Notes: a model not told the origin generated them from the sequence alone. DNA of 35,696 nucleotides from DASXRA01 sp036506155 (GCA_036506155.1 DASXSF010000018.1:1-35696), one strand, 5' to 3'. Counted from the first letter of the stretch, positions 23,076 through 31,470 are shown. Numbers and translations are program-made.

Positions 23076-23149
23076 GGTGGCGGGACGGCCTGGCGCGCCG
23101 ACGGTTTCAGACCGCGGCGACGCTCGCGCTTCCAGGCCGTCCCGCCACC
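23076..23149 (+). repeat. Perfect 18-bp inverted repeat with nested stem in flavodoxin leader
   Basis: Arms GGTGGCGGGACGGCCTGG (23076-23093) and its exact reverse complement (23132-23149) enclose 38 bases. Within them lies a second stem: CGCCG (23096-23100) and CGGT (23102-23105) pair with ACCG (23111-23114) and CGGCG (23115-23119), with one bulged A and the loop TTCAG. It ends about 10 bases before GAGGAGGAG, the ribosome site of the flavodoxin gene. It has no T-tract, so a simple terminator is doubtful; a structured 5' leader, attenuator or stability element is likelier. Confidence 0.6.
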
Positions 23150-23169
23150 AGACGGGGTGAGGAGGAGCG

Positions 23170-23700
23170 ATGAAAGTCCTTGTCGTCTATGAGTCGATGT
23201 ACGGCAACACCCGCACGATCGCCGAGGCGATCGGTTCGGGTCTCGGCGCGGACACCGAGGTCCTGCCGGTTCGCGAAGCGTCTCCCGAGCGGGTGGCGAG
23301 CGCCGACCTCCTGGTCGTCGGTGGCCCCACTCATGTGCGCGGCATGAGTCGCCCGTCCAGCCGCAAAGCCGCCCGCGATGCGGCCGGAAAGCCGGCCACC
23401 ACGCTCACCCTCGAACCCGGCGCTGACGGGATCGGCCTGCGTGAGTGGTTCGCCTCCCTCGGTACGGTGTCGTGCCGAGCAGCCGCGTTCGACACCCGCA
23501 TCGACATTGCTGCGATCTTCGCCGGGCGCGCAGCGCCGCGCATCGCCCGGCTGCTGCGGCAACACGGCGCACAACTGGTCGCACCGCCGCACAGCTTCCT
23601 CGTCGACAAGCAGAATCACCTGCTCGACGCCGAGCCGGCCCGCGCTCACGCGTGGGGCGAAGACCTCGCGAGGGCCGCGTCAGGGCAGCGGATTTCGTAA
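23170..23700 (+). CDS. Flavodoxin-domain protein
   Basis: The 176-residue protein starts MKVLVVYESMYGNTRTIAEA with the FMN-phosphate loop motif (S-M-Y-G-N-T) of flavodoxins. VVGGPTHVRGMSRPSSR follows, as in actinobacterial 'flavodoxin family' proteins, then FDTRIDIAAIFAGRAAPRIA and the closing FLVDKQNHLLDAEPARAHAW. It probably carries electrons or acts as a small quinone-type reductase in the cytoplasm. A strong GAGGAGGAG site precedes the ATG. It stands alone between the oxidoreductase operon and the metal ATPase, 169 bp after the former. Accepting electrons from the oxidoreductase is plausible but inferred from position. Confidence 0.88.
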   Translation: MKVLVVYESMYGNTRTIAEAIGSGLGADTEVLPVREASPERVASADLLVVGGPTHVRGMSRPSSRKAARDAAGKPATTLTLEPGADGIGLREWFASLGTVSCRAAAFDTRIDIAAIFAGRAAPRIARLLRQHGAQLVAPPHSFLVDKQNHLLDAEPARAHAWGEDLARAASGQRIS

Positions 23701-23750
23701 TCGCGTTCCGGGCACGTGTGAGATGTCGGATCGTGCGGAGCCGGTGCGAC

Positions 23751-23767
23751 CCACAGTGAGACTGTGG
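23751..23767 (+). promoter_or_regulatory. Small hairpin over the metal-ATPase start codon
   Basis: CCACAG (23751-23756), loop TGAGA, CTGTGG (23762-23767). The right arm contains the GTG at 23764 and the first base of the GTG at 23767, so folding would hide the probable start. A six-pair stem is modest and could be chance. Confidence 0.25.
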
Positions 23768-26064
23768 TGTCGTTGAGACGGCACGGCGCGACGGCGTTCC
23801 TTGCCGCGTCGGCCGTCTTGCTGGCAGCCGGCGCAGCCGCGTGGCTGGGGCACTGGCGCACCGTGGCCGACGCCTTGTGGGTCGGTGCGACCGTCGTCGG
23901 CCTGGCGTATGCGATTGCGCTGGTGGCGGGAGAGCTGCGCCGGCGAGAGATGAGCGTCGATGTCATCGCCGTGCTCGCTCTGGCCGGGGCGCTGGCCGTC
24001 GGAGAGCCCTTCGCCGGAGCCGTGATCGCGGTCATGCTCGGCACCGGCCAGGTCCTCGAAGCCCGCGCCGATGCCCGGGCCCGGCGCGACCTCCGCCTCT
24101 TGGTGGAGCGGTCACCGCGCACCGCCCGGCGCCGGCTCGAGAACGGCGTGGCCGAGGTGCCCGTCGATGAGGTGACGGTCGGCGAGCGCCTGATCGTTGC
24201 CTCCGGTGAGGTGGTTCCGGTCGACGGACGGCTGCTGACCCCGGCGGTGCTGGACGAGTCCGCGCTCACCGGCGAGTCGCTGCCGATCGATCGGCGCATC
24301 GGCGATGACGTGCGCAGCGGGGTCGTCAACGCCGGGGAGCCGCTCGAACTGCTTGCGACCACCACAGCTACCGACTCCACGTACGCCGGCGTGGTCCGCC
24401 TCGTCGAGCAGGCGCAGGCGTCGTCGGCGCCCTTCGTGCGCTTCGCCGACCGGCTCGCGGTCTACTTCGTCCCGTTGACGCTCGCTCTCGCGGGTGCGGC
24501 CTGGGCGTGGAGCGCCGACGCGACGCGCGCCGTGGCCGTACTCGTCGTCGCGACGCCGTGCCCGCTACTGCTCGCGGCGCCGATCGCGATCATGTCCGGC
24601 CTGTCCGGCGCAGCCCGCGCGGGCGTGATCGTAAAGGGTGGCGGCGCCCTGGAGCGTCTCGCCGCCGGGCAGGTGATCCTGTTCGACAAGACGGGAACGC
24701 TGACCCGCGGCCGGCCCCGGGTCACGGACATCGTCGCAGCCGACGCGCGCCGGCCGCCTGAGGAGGTGCTGCGCCTGGCGGCTTCCCTGGACCAGATCTC
24801 GCCGCACGTCCTTGCCGCGGGCATAGTCACGGCGGCTACTCACGGCGGTCTGGCGCTGCGCATGCCGAGCGCGGTCCGCGAAGTCCACGGCTACGGCATC
24901 GAGGGCGACGTGGGCGATCACCGGGTCCGCCTCGGCAAGCTCGTCTGGATCGTGGGCGACGATCCGCCGGGCTGGGCACGCCGGGCGCGCCGGCGTGCGG
25001 AACTGGACGGTTCGCTCGCCGTATTCGTCGGAGTCGACGACCAGCCGGCCGGTGCGCTACTGCTCCGCGATCCGATCCGCCCGGATGCCCGGCGAATGGT
25101 GCGCGCCCTGCGCAGCGTCGGCATCGGCCGGGTCATCCTGCTCACCGGGGACCGCGCCGACATCGCGGACACCGTCGGCCGGATGGTCGGCGTAGACACC
25201 GTGCTCGCCGACCGCGATCCTGCCGCCAAGCTCGCCGCCGTCCAGCACGAGTCCGCTGCGGCCGCGACGATCATGGTCGGCGATGGCGTGAACGATGCGC
25301 CGGCGCTCGCCGCAGCCGGCGCCGGCGTGGCGCTGGCCGCGCGCGGGGCCACCGCGTCGTCCGAGGCGGCCGACATCGTACTGACCGTCGACCGGGTCGA
25401 TGCGCTCGCCGACGCGATCCTGATCGCTCGACGTGCGCGCCGCATCGCCTGGCGCGCGGTCGGTGTCGGGATGGGGTTGTCGCTCGCCGCGATGGTGTTC
25501 GCCGCGGTGGGTTTCCTCGCGCCCGCGGTCGGCGCCCTCCTCCAAGAGGTAATCGACGTGCTGGCTATCGGCATCGCGCTCGTCGCTGCATTGCCGGGTC
25601 GGATGCACACCGTGGCGATGCCCGCGGCCGACATCGCCACGGCGCACGATTTGCGGGCCGAGCACGACGCGGTGTTGCCCGTGATTGAGCAGATCCGCAC
25701 GGTCGCCGACTCGCTGTCGCGGCAGCAGCCCGACCTCGACCCGGCGCGTCGAGTAGTGGAGCGTCTGGAGGACGAACTGCTGCCGCACGAGGACGCGGAC
25801 GAGACCGTCCTGCTGCCGCTCGTGGCGCGCGCGTTGGGCGATACGGCCGCCACCGCGGGATTGAGCCGTATCCACGCGGAGATCGCGCAGCAGGTTGCCC
25901 AGCTGCGGCGGCTCCTCGACAGCATCGAGCCCGACCACGTGGGCTCCGAGGACGTCGTCGAGCTGCGCCAGCAGCTCTACGGCCTGCACGCGATCCTGCG
26001 GCTGCACAACGCGCAGGAAGAGGAAGAGGCGTTCAGCGTGGTACCGCAACGGGCGGGCGCGTAG
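23764..26064 (+). CDS. P1B-5-type metal ATPase with C-terminal hemerythrin domain
   Basis: The 766-residue pump lacks an N-terminal metal-binding domain. It has TGES (169-172), the transmembrane metal motif TPC (264-266) in place of CPC, DKTGT with phosphorylated D308, SPHVLA in place of the usual SEHP motif, GDGVNDAP (about 506-513) and QEVID (594-598). TPC plus QExxD marks the P1B-5 group, linked to Ni/Fe export. Residues about 620-766 form a hemerythrin-like domain with AEHD, LLPHEDADE, SRIHAEI and LHAILRLHNAQEEEE, supplying His/Glu ligands for a diiron site. The start is one of two adjacent GTG codons (23764 or 23767), neither with a clear ribosome site; both overlap a small hairpin. Confidence 0.88.
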   Translation: MVSLRRHGATAFLAASAVLLAAGAAAWLGHWRTVADALWVGATVVGLAYAIALVAGELRRREMSVDVIAVLALAGALAVGEPFAGAVIAVMLGTGQVLEARADARARRDLRLLVERSPRTARRRLENGVAEVPVDEVTVGERLIVASGEVVPVDGRLLTPAVLDESALTGESLPIDRRIGDDVRSGVVNAGEPLELLATTTATDSTYAGVVRLVEQAQASSAPFVRFADRLAVYFVPLTLALAGAAWAWSADATRAVAVLVVATPCPLLLAAPIAIMSGLSGAARAGVIVKGGGALERLAAGQVILFDKTGTLTRGRPRVTDIVAADARRPPEEVLRLAASLDQISPHVLAAGIVTAATHGGLALRMPSAVREVHGYGIEGDVGDHRVRLGKLVWIVGDDPPGWARRARRRAELDGSLAVFVGVDDQPAGALLLRDPIRPDARRMVRALRSVGIGRVILLTGDRADIADTVGRMVGVDTVLADRDPAAKLAAVQHESAAAATIMVGDGVNDAPALAAAGAGVALAARGATASSEAADIVLTVDRVDALADAILIARRARRIAWRAVGVGMGLSLAAMVFAAVGFLAPAVGALLQEVIDVLAIGIALVAALPGRMHTVAMPAADIATAHDLRAEHDAVLPVIEQIRTVADSLSRQQPDLDPARRVVERLEDELLPHEDADETVLLPLVARALGDTAATAGLSRIHAEIAQQVAQLRRLLDSIEPDHVGSEDVVELRQQLYGLHAILRLHNAQEEEEAFSVVPQRAGA

Positions 26065-26073
26065 CCTGCCCCG

Positions 26074-27072
26074 TCAGTCGCGGGCAAGCGCGCCGACGCT
26101 GGCGAGGACGATTTCCGCCAGGCGGTGATCGCCGTCAATGGTCACATCAAGCTCGGCCGGGTCGAGTCGACGGGCCGCGACGCGGCAGAGGTCGACCGGG
26201 TCGGTGACGATCGTGACCCCGGGCTCCGCGGCCGGAGTCTCCGGCGCGAGGGGCACCGTGTAGCTGCCGCCGGCAGGGCCGGTCAGCACGAACCGCGCAC
26301 TGCGGCCGGGCGCGGTGCTGCCTCGATAGGCAAGGGCGACGGGGATCGCGCGCATGAGCTCGGCGGACAGGGTGGTCATCCGCTCTGAGTCCAGTTGCAG
26401 CACCGGCCGACCCGTGGCCAGGCAGACGTCCGTGGCGTGTGCCCACAACTCGAAGGTGCGCATGACGAGCAGAACGTCCATGCTGAGGGTGATGTCGTGG
26501 AACCTCACCGCCCGCGCGGGGTCGCCGCCCGCCGCGGCCGACGCGACCGCTCGGGCTGCCTCGTACCACTGGCGGGCGACCTCGCGCGGCTGGGTGTCGG
26601 CGAGTTCGGCCACCACCGGGCGCGTCGCCGCGACGTGGTCGGCAAGTTCGGGAGCGCTCTCGTCGGCCTCGAGCCAGCGCAGCACGAGCCGCTCGACGCC
26701 GACGAGGTGCGCGACGAGGTCGCGTACCCGGCCGTGATCGGGGTGCGCGGGTGCATTCCACTCAGCGGCCGTGAGCGAGCCCAACAGGCGGTCCAGGTCG
26801 GCGACGGTGCGGTCGAACGTCTCCGCGGGCGTGCACGGTCGGGCCGCGCCGAGGGGGCGGCCGGCCGGGCGACGGACTGTGGCGCGGGCGAGCGTGTCGG
26901 CGCGCAGCTCAGCGGGCGGGTGGACGACGGTGTCCTCAGCAAGCGTGGCGACGGCGTCGGCGAGTCCGGGAGGGAACGTGCCGATGCGCAGCTCGGCATC
27001 GGCCTGCTCATCGGGTTCCAGGGCGTCGAGAGCGAGCAGCGCAGCCGTCTCGTCGTCGTAGGGCCGGTTCAC
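26074..27072 (-). CDS. Anti-sigma-like / mycothiol-dependent maleylpyruvate isomerase-family protein
   Basis: The 332-residue protein begins (M)NRPYDDETAALLALDALEPD, resembling the N-terminus of ECF anti-sigma factors, and continues with a DinB-like MDMPI domain: ETFDRTVADLDRLLGSLTAA, VRDLVAHLVGVERLVLRWLE, WAHATDVCLATGRPV. Such fusions often sit beside ECF sigma genes. GTG 27072 is chosen because it overlaps the stop of the sigma fragment (GGTGA); a longer frame reaching 27219 reads through the sigma remnant in the wrong phase. With its cognate sigma factor degraded, the protein may be an orphan. It is convergent with the metal ATPase, with 9 bp between the stops. Confidence 0.75.
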   Translation of the reverse strand: MNRPYDDETAALLALDALEPDEQADAELRIGTFPPGLADAVATLAEDTVVHPPAELRADTLARATVRRPAGRPLGAARPCTPAETFDRTVADLDRLLGSLTAAEWNAPAHPDHGRVRDLVAHLVGVERLVLRWLEADESAPELADHVAATRPVVAELADTQPREVARQWYEAARAVASAAAGGDPARAVRFHDITLSMDVLLVMRTFELWAHATDVCLATGRPVLQLDSERMTTLSAELMRAIPVALAYRGSTAPGRSARFVLTGPAGGSYTVPLAPETPAAEPGVTIVTDPVDLCRVAARRLDPAELDVTIDGDHRLAEIVLASVGALARD

Positions 27073-27261
27073 CTGATCGCCGCCCGCGTCTCGTCGTCGA
27101 GCATCGTGCGCAGCCGGGCGAGGGCGAGTCGCAGCCGGGACGTGGCGGTCCCTTTCCGGGATTCCGAGCGTCTTCGCCACCTGGGTGTAGGTCAGCCCGT
27201 TGTAATAGGCGAGCTGCACCGCTGTGCGCTGTTCGGCCGGCAGTGCCTGGCGGACACCGGC
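27069..27261 (-). pseudogene. ECF sigma factor remnant (region 4), truncated and frameshifted
   Basis: Minus-strand codons from 27261 read AGVRQALPAEQRTAVQLAYY followed by NGLTYTQVAKTLGIPE, the classic sigma-70 region 4 of an ECF factor. After GIPE the phase shifts by one base in the run at 27153-27155 (AAA where AA is expected). The continuation GTATSRLRLALARLRTMLDD, ending ETRAAIR, then runs in the next frame to TGA at 27069, overlapping the next gene's GTG. Upstream, an in-frame TAG (27264-27262) follows, and no region 2 is found. It is therefore both 5'-truncated and frameshifted; a sequencing error could explain the shift but not the missing front. Confidence 0.75.
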
Positions 27262-27439
27262 CTACGCGATCAGCCGCACCTGGAGACTGCATCCCTATAC
27301 CGGAAAGGTCCACCTGTTCCTCGGCGCCAATCCGCAGCGGGCGCTCTGCGGCACCCTTAGCTTCCCCGCCGCCTACCGCCCGCAGCCGGCAACGGGGTAC
27401 TGCTGCCGTTGCGCCCGCGCGGCACGGCGGTGCGGGTAG
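27224..27439 (+). CDS. Small CxxC protein end, probably 5'-truncated
   Basis: The last 50 residues of this 71-residue frame (GKVHLFLGANPQRALCGTLS, then YCCRCARAARRCG) look like the short actinobacterial zinc-ribbon-like proteins with an ALCG...CxRC pattern. The only in-frame start, ATG 27224, lies inside the antisense strand of the sigma remnant, and the first 18 residues there are not protein-like. There is no other start codon after 27264. It is therefore likely the 3' part of a gene cut at the same junction that removed the front of the sigma gene. Confidence 0.35.
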   Translation: MRCSAGSAWRTPAYAISRTWRLHPYTGKVHLFLGANPQRALCGTLSFPAAYRPQPATGYCCRCARAARRCG

Positions 27440-27452
27440 GCGTTCACGCGTC

Positions 27453-27468
27453 AGCCGATCGATCGGCT
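27453..27468. promoter_or_regulatory. Perfect 16-bp palindrome before the cupin gene
   Basis: AGCCGATCGATCGGCT is fully self-complementary, centred 48 bp before the cupin ATG and just after the stop of the small CxxC frame. The lack of a loop makes it unsuitable as a terminator and suitable as a dimer operator. It is flanked by GCGTTCACG on the left and GCGTTCCGG on the right, similar 9-mers that may widen the site. Confidence 0.4.
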
Positions 27469-27508
27469 AGCGTTCCGGTCGAGACCGCTCAGGACGGAAA
27501 CCGATCCG

Positions 27509-27877
27509 ATGACGCACAAGCTCTCCCTCGACGCCCTCGCTCGTGAGCAACTCGACGCTGCGCGCCGTGCCCCGTCAAAGCGGTCGTCCCGCACCGTCAC
27601 CGGCGGGCACGAGGCCACGCTGCGTCAGACCGTGGTCGCGCTCTGCGCGGGCGCGAGCCTCGACGAGCACGAGAACCTCGGCGAGGCGACAGTGCTCGTG
27701 CTGCACGGGCGCGTCGAACTGATCGTGGGCGCGGACCGGTGGCAGGGCCGCGACGGTGACCTGCTCCTCATCCCGAACGCCCGCCACGGCCTTTCTGCGC
27801 TGACGGACTCGACAGTGCTGCTCACCGCCGTGCCGCTTGCGCGCTCATTCCGCGACCCGGACCGCCAGGGCGGGTAG
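27509..27877 (+). CDS. Cupin-domain protein
   Basis: The 122-residue protein is a single small beta-barrel: TVVALCAGASLDEHENLGEA, TVLVLHGRVELIVGADRWQG, and DGDLLLIPNARHGLSALTDS fit cupin motifs 1 and 2 (G-x5-HxH-like and G-x5-P-x-G/H). Metal ligands are only partly conserved: DEHEN gives one His plus Glu, and ARHGL one His. It resembles the stress-responsive cupins beside regulatory genes. Its 3' end overlaps the convergent FtsX permease gene by 33 bp. Substrate unknown. Confidence 0.85.
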   Translation: MTHKLSLDALAREQLDAARRAPSKRSSRTVTGGHEATLRQTVVALCAGASLDEHENLGEATVLVLHGRVELIVGADRWQGRDGDLLLIPNARHGLSALTDSTVLLTAVPLARSFRDPDRQGG

Positions 27878-30760
27878 CACCTTCGCCGCACGGCGCGCCG
27901 GCGCCAGCGTCGCGAGCACCGACGCGACCAGCGTGGCCGCTGCAAGGGCAGCAATGGTGAGCCACTCGATCGGGAACCCGCTGCGGATTCCGTCGAACGC
28001 GGCGCTCTTCTGGTACATCAGCCACGTGGTGAGCACGCCGAGCACGGACCCGAGGAGCACCCCCTCGACGGCGATGAACGCACTCTCGGCGAGGAAGGAG
28101 CGTTCGATCGTGCGGGCACGGAATCCCAGCGCGCGCAGCACGCCGATCGTGCGGCGCCGTTCCCGCACCGCGCGCACCATGACGACGCCGAGTCCGGTGA
28201 TGCCCACGAACAGCCCGAGTGCGAGGAACCCCTGCATCAGCCGGAAGAAGGCGGTGTTGGCAGCGAACATCCGCCGGACGTCGGCTGCGATCGGGGTGGC
28301 CACGAGACTCGCCGACAGATAGCGGGCCTGCAACACCGGCCCGAGGCGTTGTGGGTCGACGCCCGGCCGGGTCCGGACGAGCGCCGCGCCCACCTGCGCG
28401 GCCGATCCGAACTGCGTGCGCACCGCTTGCTCACTGGCCACGATTGGATAAACGGTGCCCGAACTGCTCGACGCGGGATAGAAGGCGATCGCACTGGTGA
28501 GAATGCCGGCGATCGTCTTGCGCTCGGTGACGCCGGTCCGCGGGTTGGTCACCGTGAATGTGTCGCCCGGCCTGTAGAAGCGGCCGTTCGGCCCGCCGGT
28601 GGCGCCGAAGTACTGGTCGACCAGGACGTAGCGCGGATCGGCGGCGACGAGATCCCATACGGCGCGGTCGCTGTCCAGTCGCGGTGCCCGTGAACTGAAC
28701 GTCATCGAGGTCAGCCCGCCGCCGGGCACGCCGACCGCGATCGCAGCGAGTTGCGCCGTGGTCCGATGTCCAGGGTCGGATGCGAGCGCCGTCGCGGATG
28801 CCAGCGGCGTAACGCCCGTGACGTCGGGGCTGCGGCGCAGGTCGGCCAGGGTTGGCGCGGCGTCTTGCGGGTTGACGTCCACGCGCATGGAGTAGCCGGC
28901 CGTTGCCTGGGCGACATTCGTGGCGACGCTGCTGTCGATGACGCCGCTGATCTCCACCAGCAGCACGAGGACGAGCATGATCAGCGTGTACATGATCAGC
29001 GTCGCCCCCGTGCGGAACCGTTTGGCGAGCGGGTAGGCGACCGCGAGGCGCACCGCGAGCCCGTTCTCGGACGGCCGCTCCACCAGCCGTCGCACCGATC
29101 GCAGCACGGCGGCCTGGTTCTGGCTGACCAGCGTTACCCCGGAGAACGCGACCAGCACACCCAGGATTACGAACACGGCCATCGACGGGTTGTCGAACAT
29201 GCGCGGGCGGACCACGCTCGCCGCCAGGCTCCAGACCAGCACGGCGGCGGCAACTGCGCTGAACACCGAGCGCGCGGGCAGCACCTGGCGCAGCACAGGA
29301 ATTGCCAGCGCGGCCGCGAGGGCGGGCAGCAGCAGCGTCGACTCGGGCTGGCTTCGCGCGACCGCGGGCACGGCCGCGGCCGCGACGACCACTGCGAGCG
29401 TCGTGGCAGCGACGAGCGTCAGGCGCCGAGCCTTGCGGGTCGCCGTGCGTGGCAGGTCACGGATCGCCGCGATGATGTTGAAGCGGCTGATCCGCACGCT
29501 GGTCGCCAGGATCGTGACGAACGAGATGATCAGGCCCAGCGCGACCGCGTTCACGATGCTGGTCGGCGTCACGGCGAAGCGGATCGCCAGGCCCGACCCG
29601 TTCGCCGACCACCCGCGGAAGATCTGCGCGGAGATCAGTGCGACCGCCCAGCCGACGCCAAGGCCGAGCAGCACGCCCGGGACAACGGCGGCGAGCGCGT
29701 ACGCGCTTCCTTCCAGGCTGAACGACCCGACCAGTCGCGAGCGCTTCATGCCGATCGCGCGCAGCATGCCCAGCTGCGATTTCCGCTCTTCGGCGAGCAT
29801 GACGAAGATGTTCACGAGCAGCAGGGCCCCGGCGATGATGCTGAAGCTTCCGATCATCAAGAACAGCGCGCCCAGCGCGTCGCCGGTCTTGCGCGCGGCG
29901 TCCAGCACAGACTTCTTCGGGGTCTCGACCAGCGCGTGCGTGCCGGCTACGGCGGCGCGAATCTGCGCCGTGACCGGCGCGGTCAGCGCGGCGCCCCGCT
30001 CGACGCCGCCACGGTTGGAGACGAACGTGGCCGCGCGCGGCTGGGTGTCGGCCGCGGCCGCCGCTGTCTCGAGCACATCGGAGGGCAGGAACACGTTCCG
30101 GTTGACCCCCGCGCCGAGGCCGGCTCCGGCCAGGCCGCGCTCGGGCACCACCCGGGTGATGAGGAACTGGTAGGTCTTGCCGTAGAGGAACAGTGCGAGC
30201 GGATCGCCGGCCCTGGCATGCAGTGACTGCGCGAGCGGCTGGTTGATCACCACCTGCCCTTGGCCGGGCCGGGCGCCGGAAAGGCCGGACGGACCGCCGG
30301 CCCGGCCGAACGCCGCGGCCTGGGCGAAGTCGATGTCCCAGGCAAGCACCCGCGGTTCGGCATAGCTATCACCCTTGGCGTTGAGCGCGGCGGCCTGGTC
30401 GACGCGTGCATCGAGTACGCCGTCGACGCGGGGATCCGACCGCAACGGGGCGAGCCGCGCTGCGACCTCTGCCCCGGTCGCGGTGGATGCAGACACGATG
30501 CGCTCATCGATCGGGCCGAGCGCGCGGTACGCCTCCTGCCGCACCGAGAAGTTCAGGGTGTCGCCGACGACGAGCGCGCCGACGATGATCGCCGTGCCGA
30601 GCGTGGCGCCGGTGATCGCAAGTGCCGCCTCGCTGCGCCGGCGGTTGAGCTGGCGGGCGGCCAGGCGCCGCGACACGGGTTGGCGCAGCGCCACGAATGC
30701 CAGCCCGGCCAGCAGGCAGGCCACCAGGACGAGCAGCGGGGCGAGCAGGTTCGGGTACAT
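27845..30760 (-). CDS. FtsX-type (MacB-like) ABC transporter permease
   Basis: The 971-residue membrane protein has the layout of large actinobacterial FtsX-family permeases: an N-terminal helix (LLAPLLVLVACLLAGLAFVA) and a second (AALAITGATLGTAIIVGALV), a large extracytoplasmic domain (about 70-280), a helix cluster with the first FtsX core (LLLVNIFVMLAEERKSQLGM, LRAIGMKRSRLVGSF), more helices, a second extracytoplasmic domain, and a C-terminal FtsX core (VRERRRTIGVLRALGFRART). It starts 2 bp after the stop of its ATPase gene. The family moves lipids, peptides or lipoproteins, or works mechanically on envelope enzymes; the cargo is unknown. Confidence 0.92.
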   Translation of the reverse strand: MYPNLLAPLLVLVACLLAGLAFVALRQPVSRRLAARQLNRRRSEAALAITGATLGTAIIVGALVVGDTLNFSVRQEAYRALGPIDERIVSASTATGAEVAARLAPLRSDPRVDGVLDARVDQAAALNAKGDSYAEPRVLAWDIDFAQAAAFGRAGGPSGLSGARPGQGQVVINQPLAQSLHARAGDPLALFLYGKTYQFLITRVVPERGLAGAGLGAGVNRNVFLPSDVLETAAAAADTQPRAATFVSNRGGVERGAALTAPVTAQIRAAVAGTHALVETPKKSVLDAARKTGDALGALFLMIGSFSIIAGALLLVNIFVMLAEERKSQLGMLRAIGMKRSRLVGSFSLEGSAYALAAVVPGVLLGLGVGWAVALISAQIFRGWSANGSGLAIRFAVTPTSIVNAVALGLIISFVTILATSVRISRFNIIAAIRDLPRTATRKARRLTLVAATTLAVVVAAAAVPAVARSQPESTLLLPALAAALAIPVLRQVLPARSVFSAVAAAVLVWSLAASVVRPRMFDNPSMAVFVILGVLVAFSGVTLVSQNQAAVLRSVRRLVERPSENGLAVRLAVAYPLAKRFRTGATLIMYTLIMLVLVLLVEISGVIDSSVATNVAQATAGYSMRVDVNPQDAAPTLADLRRSPDVTGVTPLASATALASDPGHRTTAQLAAIAVGVPGGGLTSMTFSSRAPRLDSDRAVWDLVAADPRYVLVDQYFGATGGPNGRFYRPGDTFTVTNPRTGVTERKTIAGILTSAIAFYPASSSSGTVYPIVASEQAVRTQFGSAAQVGAALVRTRPGVDPQRLGPVLQARYLSASLVATPIAADVRRMFAANTAFFRLMQGFLALGLFVGITGLGVVMVRAVRERRRTIGVLRALGFRARTIERSFLAESAFIAVEGVLLGSVLGVLTTWLMYQKSAAFDGIRSGFPIEWLTIAALAAATLVASVLATLAPARRAAKVLPALAVRVAE

Positions 30761-30762
30761 GG

Positions 30763-31470
30763 TCAGCCTGCAAGAAGCGCGGCGTGCTGCCGGAGATCGT
30801 CGGCCAGTTCGCCGTCCCGCATCCGCACCAGGCGGGGCGCGCGCTGCCCGATCGCGGCGTCGTGGGTCACGAGGACGATCGTCTGACCCTCATCGCGGTT
30901 GAGCTCGCAGAGCAGGTCCATGACGGCGCCGGCCATCGCCGAGTCCAGATTGCCGGTGGGCTCGTCGGCCCACACGATGGCCGGACGGGCGACCAGTGCC
31001 CGGGCGATCGTCACCCGCTGCTGCTCGCCGCCGGAGAGCTCGGCGGGGCGGTGGCCGACGCGGTTGGCCAGCCCGACACGGGCCAGCATCTCCTTCGCTC
31101 GGGCGCGGGCCCGGTCCGCGCGGGTGCCGACCAGCAGCAGGGGCAGCTCGACGTTCTCGAGGGCGGAGAACACCGGGATGAGGTTGAACGCCTGGAACAC
31201 GAAGCCCATCGAACGCGCGCGGTGCGCCGTGCGCTCTGCGTCCGACATCGCGAACAGGTCGCGACCGTCGACCTCGACCCGGCCGCCGTCGATGTCGTCG
31301 AGGCCTGACAGGCAGTTGAGCAGAGTCGTCTTGCCGGAACCTGACGGGCCCATCACAGCAACCAGCTCGCCCGGGTGCACGGTCAGGTCGAGCGCACGCA
31401 GCGCTTCTACAGCAACGCTGCCGTTCCGGTACACCTTGCGCACTTGGTGCGCCAGGAGTAGGGCATTCAT
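30763..31470 (-). CDS. ABC transporter ATPase (LolD/MacB type)
   Basis: The 235-residue ATPase has Walker A GPSGSGKT (41-48), a Q-loop (VFQAFNLIPV), the signature LSGGEQQR (145-152), Walker B AIVWADEPTGNLD (164-176) and the switch histidine VTHD. VFQAFNLIP and PTGNLD mark the LolD/MacB/FtsE group that partners FtsX-type permeases. ATG 31470 is chosen because GGGGAGG lies 8 bp upstream; an in-frame ATG 45 bases earlier lacks a site. It is cotranscribed with the permease. Confidence 0.94.
   Translation of the reverse strand: MNALLLAHQVRKVYRNGSVAVEALRALDLTVHPGELVAVMGPSGSGKTTLLNCLSGLDDIDGGRVEVDGRDLFAMSDAERTAHRARSMGFVFQAFNLIPVFSALENVELPLLLVGTRADRARARAKEMLARVGLANRVGHRPAELSGGEQQRVTIARALVARPAIVWADEPTGNLDSAMAGAVMDLLCELNRDEGQTIVLVTHDAAIGQRAPRLVRMRDGELADDLRQHAALLAG

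Noticed and set aside
24918..25925. 335-codon minus-strand frame within the metal ATPase
   Set aside because: Serine/arginine-rich antisense shadow of a well-supported gene.
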